This document shows, in pieces, positions 51,106 through 62,856 of a DNA stretch of 64,000 nucleotides. The position numbers were made by a program, and so were the translations under genes. The notes below the pieces were generated by a model. That model was not told the DNA's origin. It worked only from the letters and a program-made list of their open reading frames with translations, and searched no databases. How positions within the stretch are numbered: position 1 is the first letter of the stretch; the number at the start of each line of letters is the position of its first letter. Source of the DNA: Armillaria gallica (lineage: Eukaryota > Basidiomycota > Agaricomycetes > Agaricales > Physalacriaceae); the NCBI GenBank assembly GCA_037576215.1, contig JBANDB010000011.1, positions 1,550,001 through 1,614,000 of the forward strand, in the 5' to 3' direction.

Positions 51106-53557
51106 ATGAATACGCTAGAGACACCCCAAGAGGCGGGGACCGAAAAGAATGAAGTCACTAATGACTCGGAAGTGACCACCGTCCCAATGAGTCGGGTGCA
51201 GCTTGTGCTTGTCTTTGGGTATGTCCGTCGTTCGCTTCGTCGTACAGGATTATATTGAAAATGAACAGTGCCTTCATGCTCGTATTCCTCCTCATTTCTC
51301 TTGACCAAACCATTATTTCAACCGCTCTTCCGACCATCGCCTCCCATTTCCAAGCGGTATCCGATCTTTCTTGGATTGCAAGCGCTTATTTCTTACCTCA
51401 GGTAGCTCTACGAACCTTGGAGTCCTTATAACACTATTGACCATTTTCCCCGTCGTAGGCCGGGCTGATGCTTTTCTTTGGCCGCATCCTGAGCATTTCT
51501 TCTCCAAAGATAATCTGTCTTGCCGTCATAGCTATCTTCGAAATTGGGAGCCTCTTTTGCGCAGTAGCACCTTCGGTTAATTTTCTGATCTTTGGAAGAG
51601 CTTTTGCGGGTGTTGGCGCTTCGGGCCTCGGCATTTCCTGCATGTATATCGTTGCAAAAGTATCGCTTCTTTGCTTTCTCTCAATCTAATGAAAAGCTGA
51701 GATCATGTAGATCACAACCGTTCGACAGAGACCCGTTTTTATGGGTCTCTTTGGTGCAGTGTATTCGGTTGCGTCGATTATTGGACCACTTATTGGCGGA
51801 ACACTTTCTGGTTCGTTCACCGTGAAACGAGTTTCTTGGTCTCGCTAATCATACGTTGCAGATCACGTCTCATGGCGGTAAGTAATTCTAGGGTCCCGCG
51901 TATGATTCGTATTCACTATCCGCCTGGAAATTTTTCTAGGTGGTGCTTCTGTAAGTTGCTTTCCTAGTGTGTTTATCCGAGTCGTCGCTAATCCCTCTCT
52001 GCAGACCTTAACCTTCCGGTAAGTATAGTATTCCTTCCGTATTAATGAGATGTTTAGGCGACTCTCCGTCATTAAGATTGGGGGTGTAGCCTTCACGGCA
52101 GTCTGCCTGTCGTTGCCTCAAATTTCTATCAACAATCGCAGTCAGTCTACTTGGGAAGCCTGGCGCCGCCTTGATTGGATAGGGGTATTTCTAAGCATAA
52201 CTGTGGTAACTTTATTTCTTCTCCCTGTTCAATGGGGCGGGAACGAAAGACCGTGGAACGACCCGGTCGTCATTGTGCTTCTCGTTTTGGTACGTGATAT
52301 TTCAATGCAAGAACATCCTTCGCTCAGTCTTTGACAGTCCGGTATCACACTTGCGATATTCATAGCATGGGAGTACAGAAAGGGTCTGGAGGCTCTTCTT
52401 CCATTGGACATGTTCATGCGCCGTAACATGCTTGGTGTATGCTTACATTCGGTCAGTAGTAGTAATTACGTCTGATATCCTTATGCAACTTACCACGCAT
52501 CTCCAGTTCTTCTGTGACATGTGCTTCATGATCGCCAGCGTGTGTTTTGAATCCTTCGTATTACGTGCTTACCTGACTCGTTGACTTCCCTTACGTCCAG
52601 TATTATTTGGTACGAGGAACCGCGACTGATTCATACTATGCTTCAATATTTCTGTTGCAGCCGTTCTTATATCAATTAAGAGGTCATTCTGCCACAAAGT
52701 CAGGCATAGATATCATTCCCTTCATGATGTGCGTATCTCCACTCCCTTGAGAAGCCTATTCAGTATGTTCTTCATTTTAGTGCCGGAATTTTAGGTAAGC
52801 ATGTAACCTTTCTACCCGATTCGTTACTTCATTAACTGTCCAAAGCTTCTGTTCTTTCCGGCATCTGCATTTCTGTGAGTTTCGCCGTTATAAAACTTTC
52901 GACCCCCTCTCAGGGCCGCAATCTAGAAATTGGGTTACGCATGGCCATTTTTGTTCTTTGGACCACTTGCTGGGGCGGTTGCATCGGGATTGATGTTCAG
53001 TCTCAATATGAACTCCTCATTCGCTCGCATAGCTGGGTACCAAATTTTGATGGGAGCCGGGCTGGGAGTTGCTCTGCAAACTTCGGTGCGACAATTCATT
53101 TCATGTATCCATTATCTTAGTGACGCTTCCGTCTTCAGTTGGTTGTCGCTCAAGCTGAATTTTCGAAAGATGAAACACGACTATCTCAAGCCACCTCTAT
53201 GGCTACATTTATGAAAGTCCTAGGATACGCAGTGGGATTAGCGTGCGTATCTCTGGCTTTCGCATTAGACCTCGAACTGATGTAAATTGTAGTTCTGGAG
53301 GTGGTATCTTTGCTAGTCGCGTGAGAGACGAGCTTAACGGTACTCCTGGGTTGGATCCTGAATTTTTGCGCGAGGCGCTGTCCAACATCAAATTTATTTT
53401 TACCCTAGCTCCGGAGTTGCAGGCGATTGTCTTGGGAGCATATGTTCGTGCGGTGGTCTCTGTTTTTCTTCTGAGTGTTGCAACGGCGACTTTAAGTTCC
53501 ATTGGTTGTCTTTTGATTTCCCGGAAGAAGATAGATACTTATGGTGATTCAAAGTGA
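51106..53557 (+). CDS. MFS drug:H+ antiporter (DHA2 type), 17 exons
   Basis: A 531-residue transporter whose 17 exons all join in phase, with no internal stop. In order: acidic cytosolic N-terminus, TM1 with the DHA2 signature [84 protein letters not shown] (motif C and the [13 protein letters not shown] loop), YYLPFLYQLRGHSATKSGID, WPFLFFGPLAGAVASGL, VAQAEFSKDETRLSQATSM, and the last TM LSSIGCLLISRK. Exons of 16 (51,862-51,877), 11 (51,940-51,950), 14 (52,005-52,018), 9 (52,601-52,609) and 14 nt (52,781-52,794) are unusually small. The family exports toxic metabolites and drugs. Divergent from P450 2. Confidence 0.9.
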
Positions 53558-53757
53558 TTCTAGTACTACAATATACCATAGATACCTTCACCAAACTCTA
53601 CGTAACTGCTGCAGCTTATATTATGCTCTAGACGTTCAAACACTCTTCTCTATCTCATTCATGAATCATTAGCAGCCGATGCCCGATATCTAGATACACC
53701 GGGTCGGATCGAAGTACGATCAGCTACATATCGATACACCGATAGACGCGAAAGAGG

Positions 53758-54480
53758 TGTGGTTCGCTGGGTGTTCGCTGGGTGTCAGTGCGGTTCGTAT
53801 CCCGCTCCTACACGGTGCTGCCCCAATAATGTTTTGTATCGTTCACATGTCGGAGGAGGCGCGGTAGCTGTTATGGATTTCATGTATCCGTTGACTTGGT
53901 GCATGAGTCAACACATGCCCATACTCGGCCTTCTCGGTCTTAACGGTGACTCGCTCGTATTTTCTATTACTTTCTGTTATTTTCTCGGTTCTTCGTACTA
54001 ATACTAGAATATTATGGAACATTGTAGAATAATAATGACTCGAACCTTCCCTTAGTATATAAACTCATAGATAAATTGTATTAGAATCTCAAAAAATCTA
54101 ATTTTACCCCTCTTCGAATGTCCACTTGACTGTGTGATTTAAGCATTCCTGATCGGTTACGCCTAGCACTTGTTGGAAACCCTGTTAGTTATGCCTAGCG
54201 CTTGCTGACGCCCCATTAACTGCGCCTAGCGCTTGTTAGCACCCATATCGGATCCCTCTTAGTGGTTGGAACTCAGCTTTAGGACATCCTCGCTCATAAT
54301 TTGGGTTTTACTCGAATATTCATTACTTCATGTATTACTCTAAATACTCTGATTATTAACAGTAGCCAATGAAGTTCGGCATAACCTCGCGAGAATACCA
54401 CTGAGATGGGTGACTCAGCACTCAGCAGTGTTTCCTCATCGATGTCTTCCACCGATGATCTAATCTCGAGAGAGTCGAAG
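53758..54480 (+). pseudogene. DUF2235 remnant split by a solo LTR
   Basis: The sequence just before the break contains VWFAGCQC-like text with an 11-bp duplication (TTCGCTGGGTG), an intron-like stretch, and HVGGGAVA, related to the DVGGGAVA of 38,540. After the LTR, ANEVRHNLARIPLRWV resumes and then decays through a 7-bp duplication (ACTCAGC) and a deletion. It matches the fragment at 38,540 at the DNA level, so the two derive from one gene family copy. Non-functional. Confidence 0.65.
53869..54361 (+). repeat. Solo LTR (493 bp) in the DUF2235 remnant
   Basis: Begins TGTTATGGATTTCATG and ends CTGATTATTAACA, with TGTTA/TAACA terminal inverted repeats. The 5-bp duplication GTAGC is present at 53,864-53,868 and 54,362-54,366. 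It contains about three tandem 31-bp units with GCCTAGCGCTTGTT (54,155-54,247). There is no internal retroelement sequence, so it fits LTR-LTR recombination. Strand is arbitrary. Confidence 0.8.
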
Positions 54481-56906
54481 TCCACGCTTAATACGCATCG
54501 GATCATTTTATCCGCGAGTGTGGAACTCTCGTTGCAACCCACCGACTGGATATAGACAGTCGATATACCTGCCGCAGAACTTAGGAGTATGTCAATATCG
54601 AAGGAACAGGATGCGTCCCTAGGAAATGCATTATATCCGAGAGCAGACTCGAATCTGAACTTGGATCAGATGAGGGAAGCGGGGAGTCCGTTGGGGTTGG
54701 CTGGCTGTCTCCGTCAGTAGCGGTACATGTGGCAGAAGAGCACCAGGTGAAAGGCCTGTGGTCCTCGCTAACGTTAATAATTAATTCCGAGCACTGCTGA
54801 TAGTATAAAGAGCATGAATATAACCCGACACTAGGCCTTTCCTTTCTGCACGAACGCTGTGAGACCCTCGGTCTAACTGTGTGAGCGAGGAAAGTTGTCA
54901 ATATTAATGACCGTGGAATGCAAGCATGTTTGGACATGAGCGCGCAGGCTTTGAAGAACAGACAAGGAGCAAGAGTGTCTGAGGCGAGAACGTGCCGTGC
55001 GTCTTCTCGTTTAGTGTCAGGCCAGGACAAGGTTGTGCTGGGGTGCAATGGTACAAGTTAGCAGACCATCCCCAGGGCACACACGAAGACATTGGAGCAG
55101 CGCCCGCTGCGAGGAAACAAAATGGCCAGCGAGTGCCGGTTGCGGTTGTGGTTGAACGTTAACGTCGGAATTGACATTGAGCGTGGCTCGTGGCTCGCTG
55201 CAACAACGACGAGCAAACCGCTCCAGGTAGCTCAATATCCTAGTGCTCACGCTCCAGAGGAAACAGCTCCCACTTGTCATCGTGGTCTGATTTGCAAAAT
55301 CAAGGGGCGGGGTCCGTCGTGACAATCTCGGGATTTGAATGAATATGTGATTGGAGGACTGCAGGTTGCAGTACCGCCTGCAGTGTGTTGCATACGTGGA
55401 GGATTATGATAGCGGATGGTACAGTGATGAACACGCCTCAGAAGAGTCGGAATGCCTGTCAGCAAGATCAGAGGCGAACCTGGCTGGGATGTAGGAATCT
55501 GAGCCTCCCTGGATTCCTTTAATCCCCCGCCAAGCTTGCTCGCTCAGCAAGACCCATTTTGTTTACCACTAGCTCACTCCAAAGGTTCAGACCTCACAAC
55601 GATGGCGGACGTTTCGCTGACAATGTGTTAAAAAAAACAGAGAGAAGCGCCTGTCCTTGCATGGTACAGCAAATTGGAACACTGGGGTGTTGGTGTTGGT
55701 GGTCGTGAGACAAGTCCCGTGAGATTAGGAAGTCATACACAGAAAACTGACTGGTTGCAAGCTAGTTGCAAGCCAGCAAACTCTGTCTGATACCATGCGG
55801 AAGCACGGGCCGATAAAACGCAACACCGCCGCAAAGACGTGACCGTGGGAATGGGTTGGGGTAAGAGACGCTCTGCTAAAGACTTGAAATTTTGCTGACC
55901 AGCACATCACTGAATTATGTTAAGCCATGTCGACCAACTGCCAAAGCCGATCACGAAAGATATCGCAGGACATCTCGAACCCTCGCGAACCCAGGATCGG
56001 GCTAGCCCACGAATCAGCGCTAATCAGCCCCCAACCGTTCGAAGACTGGTATTACCTTGCAATACATTTCGCGAGATCGAATTGGTCATCCTAGCGTTCT
56101 CAGGCTGTGCTTCATTTCTGAATCAATCAAGATGGTCAACTGCACAGCATGCACTAGACCTGTACGATCAGCTTGCCTCCCATTCAAGACGATCGGTTAC
56201 AGGTCTAAGCATGCACTAACTAGCCGCTTTCGTTCTACCTTCTGCATGCTTGGGAAGATGGGTATCAAGGGAAAACAAGGCATGATACCCCGCCCAAGCG
56301 ACCGGAAGGGTTCTACTTAGTAGATTACGACTCCAATGCTCTACAAACAAAACAGACTGCTCAGAGTATCCTCCTTGCATTCTCTCTCTCTCATTCCCAT
56401 GGAAATCCAGTTCATCGTCTGAGTCTGATACTCGGAGCTCCTCACCTATGCTCGATCTTGGGCTCATACTTCTTGTTTGTCCTGATTTCATCCCCCATTC
56501 TCCGTTCCGAAGAGATCTCAAGTCATCCCAGGAGTCACGCGCAAACGGCAAAGATGGCACACAAATGTTTTGTTCGACCATGTGTGTCATTAATACTAGC
56601 CCCAATGCACCTTACTCTGATCAAATGACTGGGCGAACCGTTTTTGATTCGAGGTCTTCTCGTCATCATATCTCCTCGGATGATACATTTCAGCGGTCTA
56701 TCTGTGTTCTGATGGATTCTCCTTCTATACAGCGCCTCTGTTCATCACAGAGGGCTTTTTTAAGAAACAAGTTTTAGATATCTGTATAATTGACGACTGA
56801 GTTCATTATTTCTTCCGTCATCGTCCACACAATACTCAATGTCTACCGTTCCCATTCAAGTTGACCAAATACTATTTATAACATATATACCCGGTGCGTT
56901 CACGTA
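54481..56906. other. 2.4-kb interval without a supported gene
   Basis: Several short frames on both strands lack family motifs and splice-consistent extension. A minus-strand frame at 56,216-56,605 has an acidic, Ser-rich stretch (EELRVSDSDDELDFHGNERE) that could be a C-terminal tail of a lost gene, but I cannot support it. Confidence 0.4.
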
Positions 56907-58015
56907 GTGCATTATATTGATTGCTTGGATTCTGACGACCATGCAGCTGCGACCATGGTTTTGATCTTGTGGGATCACTGCCTGACGCTCGGCGAAGAAG
57001 TGGCGACCATATGGGGGCCTCTGAACGAGCGCATTTTAACGAAAATTGTCTACTCATTGAATCGCTACTTTACGGAAGCCATGTTGATATACCGTATTTA
57101 TGGTCCGTGAACGTGCTTCATACCTTGGGAGATTACTCACCTGTAGTTCCAGTAACGAGCCAAGTCCAATCTACTAATAACGAGGTCGGTACCCGGTCGC
57201 CCTTGTTGTGTTTATGATAACCTGACTTCGGTATCATATCTAGAAGTCAGCCTCGCCCGCCATCCTCGCTGAGAGAAGTTATTAATAGTATATATGCAGC
57301 TGTAAGGCAACAGTTTGGTTGAGCGACATATCTGCTATTGTCGTTGCTAGTGTTTCTCAGTGTGGGTTGTCCGGTTGTCCGTTTTTACAGGTCCTTGATA
57401 ACTGCCCGACTATAGTCTACATCATGATGCGTGTCTATCGCCTGTGGGATCACAGGCAGTCCGTTCGCAGGACTTTACTTGCCGTCTTCGGTATCTGCAT
57501 AACGGCTGCAGTAATTCTTTCAACCCTGTCATCCTTGAGCTACACGGAGTACACGGAGACCAAAGGTACATTTAATTGACTTCATTCTTAAGTATTCATT
57601 GTTAGTCTTTACCCGTAGCCGAATCCCGAGATCTCTGTGCTATTGAAAGTGTGCCGCCGACGATGCCTTGCGCAATCTGTGCCTTGGTTGGTCCATTGCT
57701 GTCTAAGAAGCATTCATCTACTGATTTTACAAGTTGCTCTTCAATGTCTTCGTGATTTTTATCACCATCTACAACACTCTGGAAAAGCCGCGTCGTTGCG
57801 AGAATGAACTTCTAGATTCACTGAGGCAGGGTGGCGCCAGGATCTACGTGGTGAGCCGCCTTGTCATAAAACCTCGGTTTACTGCCCGCTGATCGTCTTA
57901 TCAGGCAGTTTGCAGTGCGTAACGACGACTTTCCGTTCTGTATCGATCTGACCGTCGCTTACAGCGTTATGGTTACTGCTGCTCGTGTCTTCTGTTGCAA
58001 TAAAGGTAAGCTTTG
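56907..58015 (+). CDS. DUF6533 seven-helix-type membrane protein 2
   Basis: The first exon has the diagnostic N-terminus: AAATMVLILWDHCLTLGEEV, then ATIWGPLNERILTKIVYSLN and RYFTEAMLIYRIYG. After introns, TIVYIMMRVYRLWDHRQSVR and LLAVFGICITAAVILSTLSS (about 57,400-57,540) form the next helices. Exons near 57,620-57,860 give VPPTMPCAICAL joined to LLFNVFVIFITIYNTLEKPR and SLRQGGARIYV. The last recognisable piece is VMVTAARVFCCNKG near 57,990. Several exon borders are guesses, and the 3' end and stop are not fixed. The gene looks alive, but I cannot exclude a pseudogene. Function unknown. Confidence 0.6.
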
Positions 58016-59089
58016 ATACAATTGATGTCTTCTGCCTCCTCATATCATCGCACTTATATACTAGGCTAGCGTGTTCTTCTCTCTCTTTACGTGAGCATTT
58101 ATATTGTCTATAAATCAATACACTCACCTCTCTAGCTCAGCCTTGTGTGCTCCTTGAATGCGAATATTGCGGTACGAGTGCATCTTCGCGTAGAAGGCCT
58201 CCGACTTCTTGTTCCCACGCGTCATATTTCGATCTACGAAAGTTCCGTAGAAAACTGGCATTCATAGCACATCTAAAGCATCCTGACCTTACATATGAGA
58301 CAAACGAGAACGGATATCATCGTTTCATCATGTTTTGTGCGCAAGTGTAGTAACAGCCGGGATGTATTACTATACGACTTAGAGAGAGCTAATTACGTTT
58401 ATACTTTAGCAACGGATGGCGAATAAGTTGAACATAACAAGGAGCAGCTTGAAAGCGACGGGGGGACTTGAAAGCGATGGAATTTCCACAGACTACAGGA
58501 TCAAGATCAGGATTCCGAGAGACAAGGGGGAGGTATAGTGTCAAAGCATACTAGCTTGTAGTTCGAATATGTGTAGAATGTGAAGGGCTTGCGGCGGAAC
58601 ATATGCTTTCGAGAAGCTAAAAACTTAATAAAAGAATGCTTCTGGGTCTTCGAGCCGCCATCAATTAGGCGATTCTATGTAGACAGTTGTGGGTGTGGGT
58701 GCTCACGACACCGCGTTTTAGGAACCATTTTAATCTCAGTCCCCTCGGCGAACTTCTAGACTGACATTCATGATCGCACTTAGTATGGACCGGTATGATG
58801 TTAACACTTATGCACTAAGTAACTAACCTTGGTAATTTGCACTAACCTAATCTAAATTGCTATCATATGTGTTTGGCGATCAAAGATTCTTCATCTGCCT
58901 GTGCTTCATCAACGGTCAACCGAAGGGTCAAGCTGAGCGCTGATAGTAATAGCGCTTGCTTGACTAGTCATCTCACCGGGAGTCGGGACTGAGTTGTTGG
59001 ATGTAGTATGACGGATTCAACAACCTGGCTCGAACACGACGCTCAAAGAAAATCAACTCAGAGCCCTTTAGGTGCTCGATGATCATAAT
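58016..59089. other. Intergenic stretch without a supported gene
   Basis: Possible 3' exons of the DUF6533 gene up to about 58,350, then about 700 bp with no coding signal. Confidence 0.35.
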
Positions 59090-59575
59090 GCTGGACTACA
59101 CTCTTTTGATCGATGTCTTTATTATCCTCATTTTCATTCTCTGCGTCGATATTGTATGTCGAATTCAAGCCCCCAAGGATATACCTATCGTTCGCAGCTT
59201 CTTACCCATAGTAAACTAGTTTTATGGATTTGTGTTCTTTTCCAGGCCACCCTATTGGCTTCGAGAATCCAGGGAAAACAAATATAACCCATCGAGACCA
59301 GGAATAACCGATAAATGTTTGGTCTGTAGCAGGAATCACTATGGCATCTTTTCACAGATTGAGCGTGGGCACGTAGAGCATAGTCGTCACATCCGAAAGA
59401 ACTTTGTCGAAAGCAACAGAACCATCATTAGAGTTGAGAAAGAAAGGTTGTGCTTTACCTCCGAAAGCGTCCTGGACCAATCCCGGACTCAAAGTTCTTA
59501 CTCTTCAGAAAGAAGAGAAAACAGAGAATATTCGAACATCTGCAGCTTTCCCCGTGTTTTGACTAAAGCCTGAGA
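59090..59575 (+). pseudogene. Probable cytochrome P450 N-terminal remnant
   Basis: ATG near 59,081 opens an N-terminal anchor (IDVFIILIFILCVDIVCRIQ) followed by PKDIPIVRSFLPIV, which resembles the start of P450 2 (NPPLVRTYFPWIGSG). A GT-AG intron (about 59,212-59,246) would join it to GHPIGFENPGK. A stop then interrupts before WSVAGITMASF, and nothing of the oxygenase core is found. It is best read as a truncated P450 gene, and the call rests on weak similarity. Confidence 0.35.
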
Positions 59576-59842
59576 GGTTACTACAGGAGGGATTCGACTA
59601 ATTCGGATGCAAAATCCGAATCGTGATTCGAAGGGACACAGCCACCACTCCATTTTCATCCCAACCATCACCCGTGTTCTAATTGCAAACAATACGCCGT
59701 ATCTTACAAATACACCGAACAAAAGTGTAACACTTTTTCTCAATCCTGAAGCTAAAGGCGACTTGCCGATCTTCAACAACACTCCACGGAGTTATGAAGT
59801 AGGCGTTGTTTCAACCTTAGTAATTTAACGCTCAATACCTGC

Positions 59843-61519
59843 TTGTCAAGCACAGTGAAAGAACTTATCTGCTCCCTGGAAGCCGTAGATTTGCATGGCA
59901 ACAGTATCATCCCATCCGAGTGCGAGCTGGGAACTAGGGCCAGACTTTCCAAAGGCAACGCAAAGGCCGTCAAAGCAAGTAATGAAGCGCTTGAAAACGA
60001 ATTACCCAATGTCGAAGGTTGCATTCAAAAGCTAGACGTAGTCCTTCAACGTCTACATCATCGGTGTCACAAAGTCCGCGCCGCCCTCGAGTTCCAAAAG
60101 GCTCTTCTCGTTCCTTTGCCAAGAAACAAAAAACATTTCTTGTCTCGAACCCCTTACGATTCAGCTCCAATTTCCATCCTTCCCTTCGAAATCATAAGCG
60201 CTATACTCATACTTGCCGTCACTATGGCTGGAGAGGAGGTGCATAGCCTTGATATCAAACATGGCGCGCCGTGGATATTCAGTCACGTCTGTAGCGTGTG
60301 GAGAGCTATTGCTTTGTCAACACCGTCGCTTTGGTCTCGAGTCATTCTCAATGATGAGTACAATGCTTTCACCCAAGAGGATAAGGGCATCCTACAGGAA
60401 TATCTTCACCGATCGAATCCTCACCCGTTGCGTGTCATAGTCGGTGCTTTCCCCGTCGATTGGGATATGTTTTACGATGCTTTGGAGTGCCTCAGGAACC
60501 ATACCGCCCGTTGGGAGACCGTAGATCTGACGGTCGATTTCGAGGGGGTACACGTCTTCTCAGAGATTTTCCCTGAAACAAGCTTTCCTATCCTGAAGAC
60601 CTTCAGACTCACTGTCGAAGGTCTAGATTCCTACCGCGTAGAAAGAGCTGACAATCCGCCTCGCCGCCTCATCGGGCTCCATAACAAATTTCCCGAGAGT
60701 AACACAATGTTGCGGGATTGTCCTCACCTAGAGGATGTCTTGTTGCAGGGCGTCGGAATTAGCGAGGTATCCTTCCCGTTGGCGGAGTTGAGGACCTTCC
60801 GAGGCGACATGTACGACCATACAGAACTCAGTCAACTTCTTTCGGGGGCTCCCGAGCTCACCCAGGCAACGCTTTGGATTAAATTTGGTCAGAATAGCAA
60901 TTTCACCGGCTCGCCGGCTCGCCACCCAGGCCTTCGCTATCTGTCAATATACACCGATGTGGATGCTTTCAAGTACATGCACCTGCCACGTCTACAACAC
61001 TTGCTGGTAGAGCGGTTTATAGCGATCAAGGAGAATCTCCGTATCGAGGAATTCATCTCAAGTTCGCAGTGTGAACTTCAGACACTCTGCCTGAACGTGC
61101 CTCCACTTCCCTTCGCGTATCTGTCATCTATACTCAAGAGTTGCAGCTCGACACTAAAAGTGTTATCTGTACACGTTGACGACACAATGGCGGAGGACCC
61201 GTATAATGTCCTCACGTACGAATCTGTATACTGTCTCGCGCCTCATTTAGAGGAACTCTTCATTCAGGATAACACGCACGGAAACGATCCGGTGAACCCT
61301 CCTGTGAAAGCATTCGAGTACGGAAATGCGGCATTTTTGAATATGGTGTCGTCCCGGCGGCAATTAAGATCGGAAACGACGCTGCTCAAGTCGATAACGC
61401 TGACTGCTCCTTACTCTCCCCGACCAAAATGGTTGCTCAAGGCAATGAAGAAACATAAAAGAGATGGGATGTCGATAAGATTTTATGGCTATGTATGGAC
61501 GATGACGCTCGAAAGGTGA
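59843..61519 (+). CDS. F-box-like protein (Agaricomycete expanded family)
   Basis: Open frame of 558 codons to a TGA at 61,519. A helical N-terminal segment (GCIQKLDVVLQRLHHRCHKV) precedes an F-box-like motif SAPISILPFEIISAILILAV with SHVCSVWRAIALSTPSLWSR (residues about 108-170). After this comes a long leucine-rich-like C-terminal part typical of these proteins. They are presumed substrate adaptors of SCF ubiquitin ligases. No in-frame ATG lies before residue about 127, although the frame is open from 59,798. The real start is therefore probably in an upstream exon, with an acceptor such as CAG near 59,857. The body has no stop or intron. Confidence 0.8.
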   Translation: MSSTVKELICSLEAVDLHGNSIIPSECELGTRARLSKGNAKAVKASNEALENELPNVEGCIQKLDVVLQRLHHRCHKVRAALEFQKALLVPLPRNKKHFLSRTPYDSAPISILPFEIISAILILAVTMAGEEVHSLDIKHGAPWIFSHVCSVWRAIALSTPSLWSRVILNDEYNAFTQEDKGILQEYLHRSNPHPLRVIVGAFPVDWDMFYDALECLRNHTARWETVDLTVDFEGVHVFSEIFPETSFPILKTFRLTVEGLDSYRVERADNPPRRLIGLHNKFPESNTMLRDCPHLEDVLLQGVGISEVSFPLAELRTFRGDMYDHTELSQLLSGAPELTQATLWIKFGQNSNFTGSPARHPGLRYLSIYTDVDAFKYMHLPRLQHLLVERFIAIKENLRIEEFISSSQCELQTLCLNVPPLPFAYLSSILKSCSSTLKVLSVHVDDTMAEDPYNVLTYESVYCLAPHLEELFIQDNTHGNDPVNPPVKAFEYGNAAFLNMVSSRRQLRSETTLLKSITLTAPYSPRPKWLLKAMKKHKRDGMSIRFYGYVWTMTLER

Positions 61520-62856
61520 CACATAATGAAAGTGTGTACCAGTACTTCTGAGAAAGAGGCACAATGATCGATACAGGAAAGGTATTCACTATCATACAGG
61601 ACATTATCGTTGGAAGAATACAAATATGAGGGCAGAAGATTGCGTAATAGAATCGGCCCTTTCGGAGGCTTCGCGGCTCTTCTGATCAGCGTCACTATCC
61701 AGAGCGCGCTTCTTCCCATGAGTTGACACCCGCTCTGACCACAGACAACCTTCGTCTTCAGGCTCCTCGTAGATTAGTTGCCACCGAGTGTGCTGAGAGC
61801 TATACTGGAGGCGATATTCACAAATATTGGAAAGAGCTTTTTCAACACTGGAGCAGAAAAGCAGCAGTCAAATGTTTACAGAGGAAGCCTGATCGTGACT
61901 GAAGATGCATCGCGGGGGACTGCGGAGGAGAGAGTCGTAACACATGCAAGGGGGCGGGTTCATGGTTGTCCGCTACAGGTCATATTCAGCAATCTCGAGA
62001 ATATTACTGACTGACTGGCTCCACATTGGTGCGGATCAGCCAGGTTGCAGATTGCTCTGAACAGTGAAGTGACTGTAAAAATGACGCGATGTCGACGAAC
62101 CACCGGCGCTATTGGCAGAAGAGAAAGAGCCTGGTAAAGAAGAAACCACGTCGTCGAGCGTATTGACATGGTCGATGACAGACTGCATTTGACAAACAAA
62201 ACGGTGACCGCGCGAAAGGATGTAGGTAATGAGTGCCGACTAGCGCCTGCTCGGTCAGGTAGGGGCTCCACCGGACAATGCATTGCCATCCATCTAACCT
62301 CAAAAAGAGTACGCTGAGATGGGCGGTATATTCACCCAAACAATCGCTCTAGGAGTCTCCTGGGAAGGATTGTGGTGGATCGATCGCTGCTCGGCGCAGC
62401 GTGTATATGAAGGGTGGAAGGAAGGGCGGATGTGAGGACAGCAAAGCGCTGATCCTGGGAGGAAAGGGATACCTCGTGTACATGATGGCCGGGCCCCTCG
62501 ATATAGAGGCAGTCATTATCTCCCCCGAATTGCGTACTAAAGGCAGCCATGAAACCCAAAGGCAGCGGTCCTTAGATGCATCAGTGGGAACCGGCGGAAG
62601 ATGTGAGCGAGGATGGCAGCGATACGACTCGGAGGTTTCGGGTCCGATAACAGTTCCTTCGCCCGGCTCCGGTACGGCTGGAAAACATGCACGAACGGGA
62701 GACATTTCTGTGCCCGAGGAGCTCCTGGCAGAGGCTCGAGGTGAAGTGTTTTTCGGAGTTTAGTTGTCGGCCGATGAACTGGGAAGGAGCTAAGCTCTCC
62801 GAACGGACTGATCGCGATAGGTACTGGACATTATTGTTAGAGGGAGTAGCGTTTGT
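61520..62856. other. Region downstream of the F-box gene, no supported gene
   Basis: Short overlapping frames on both strands around 62,330-62,760 lack recognisable motifs. Nothing else is seen. Confidence 0.35.

Noticed and set aside
62349..62763. Gene around 62.3-62.8 kb
   Set aside because: Frames of similar length exist on both strands with no recognisable motif, so neither can be preferred.
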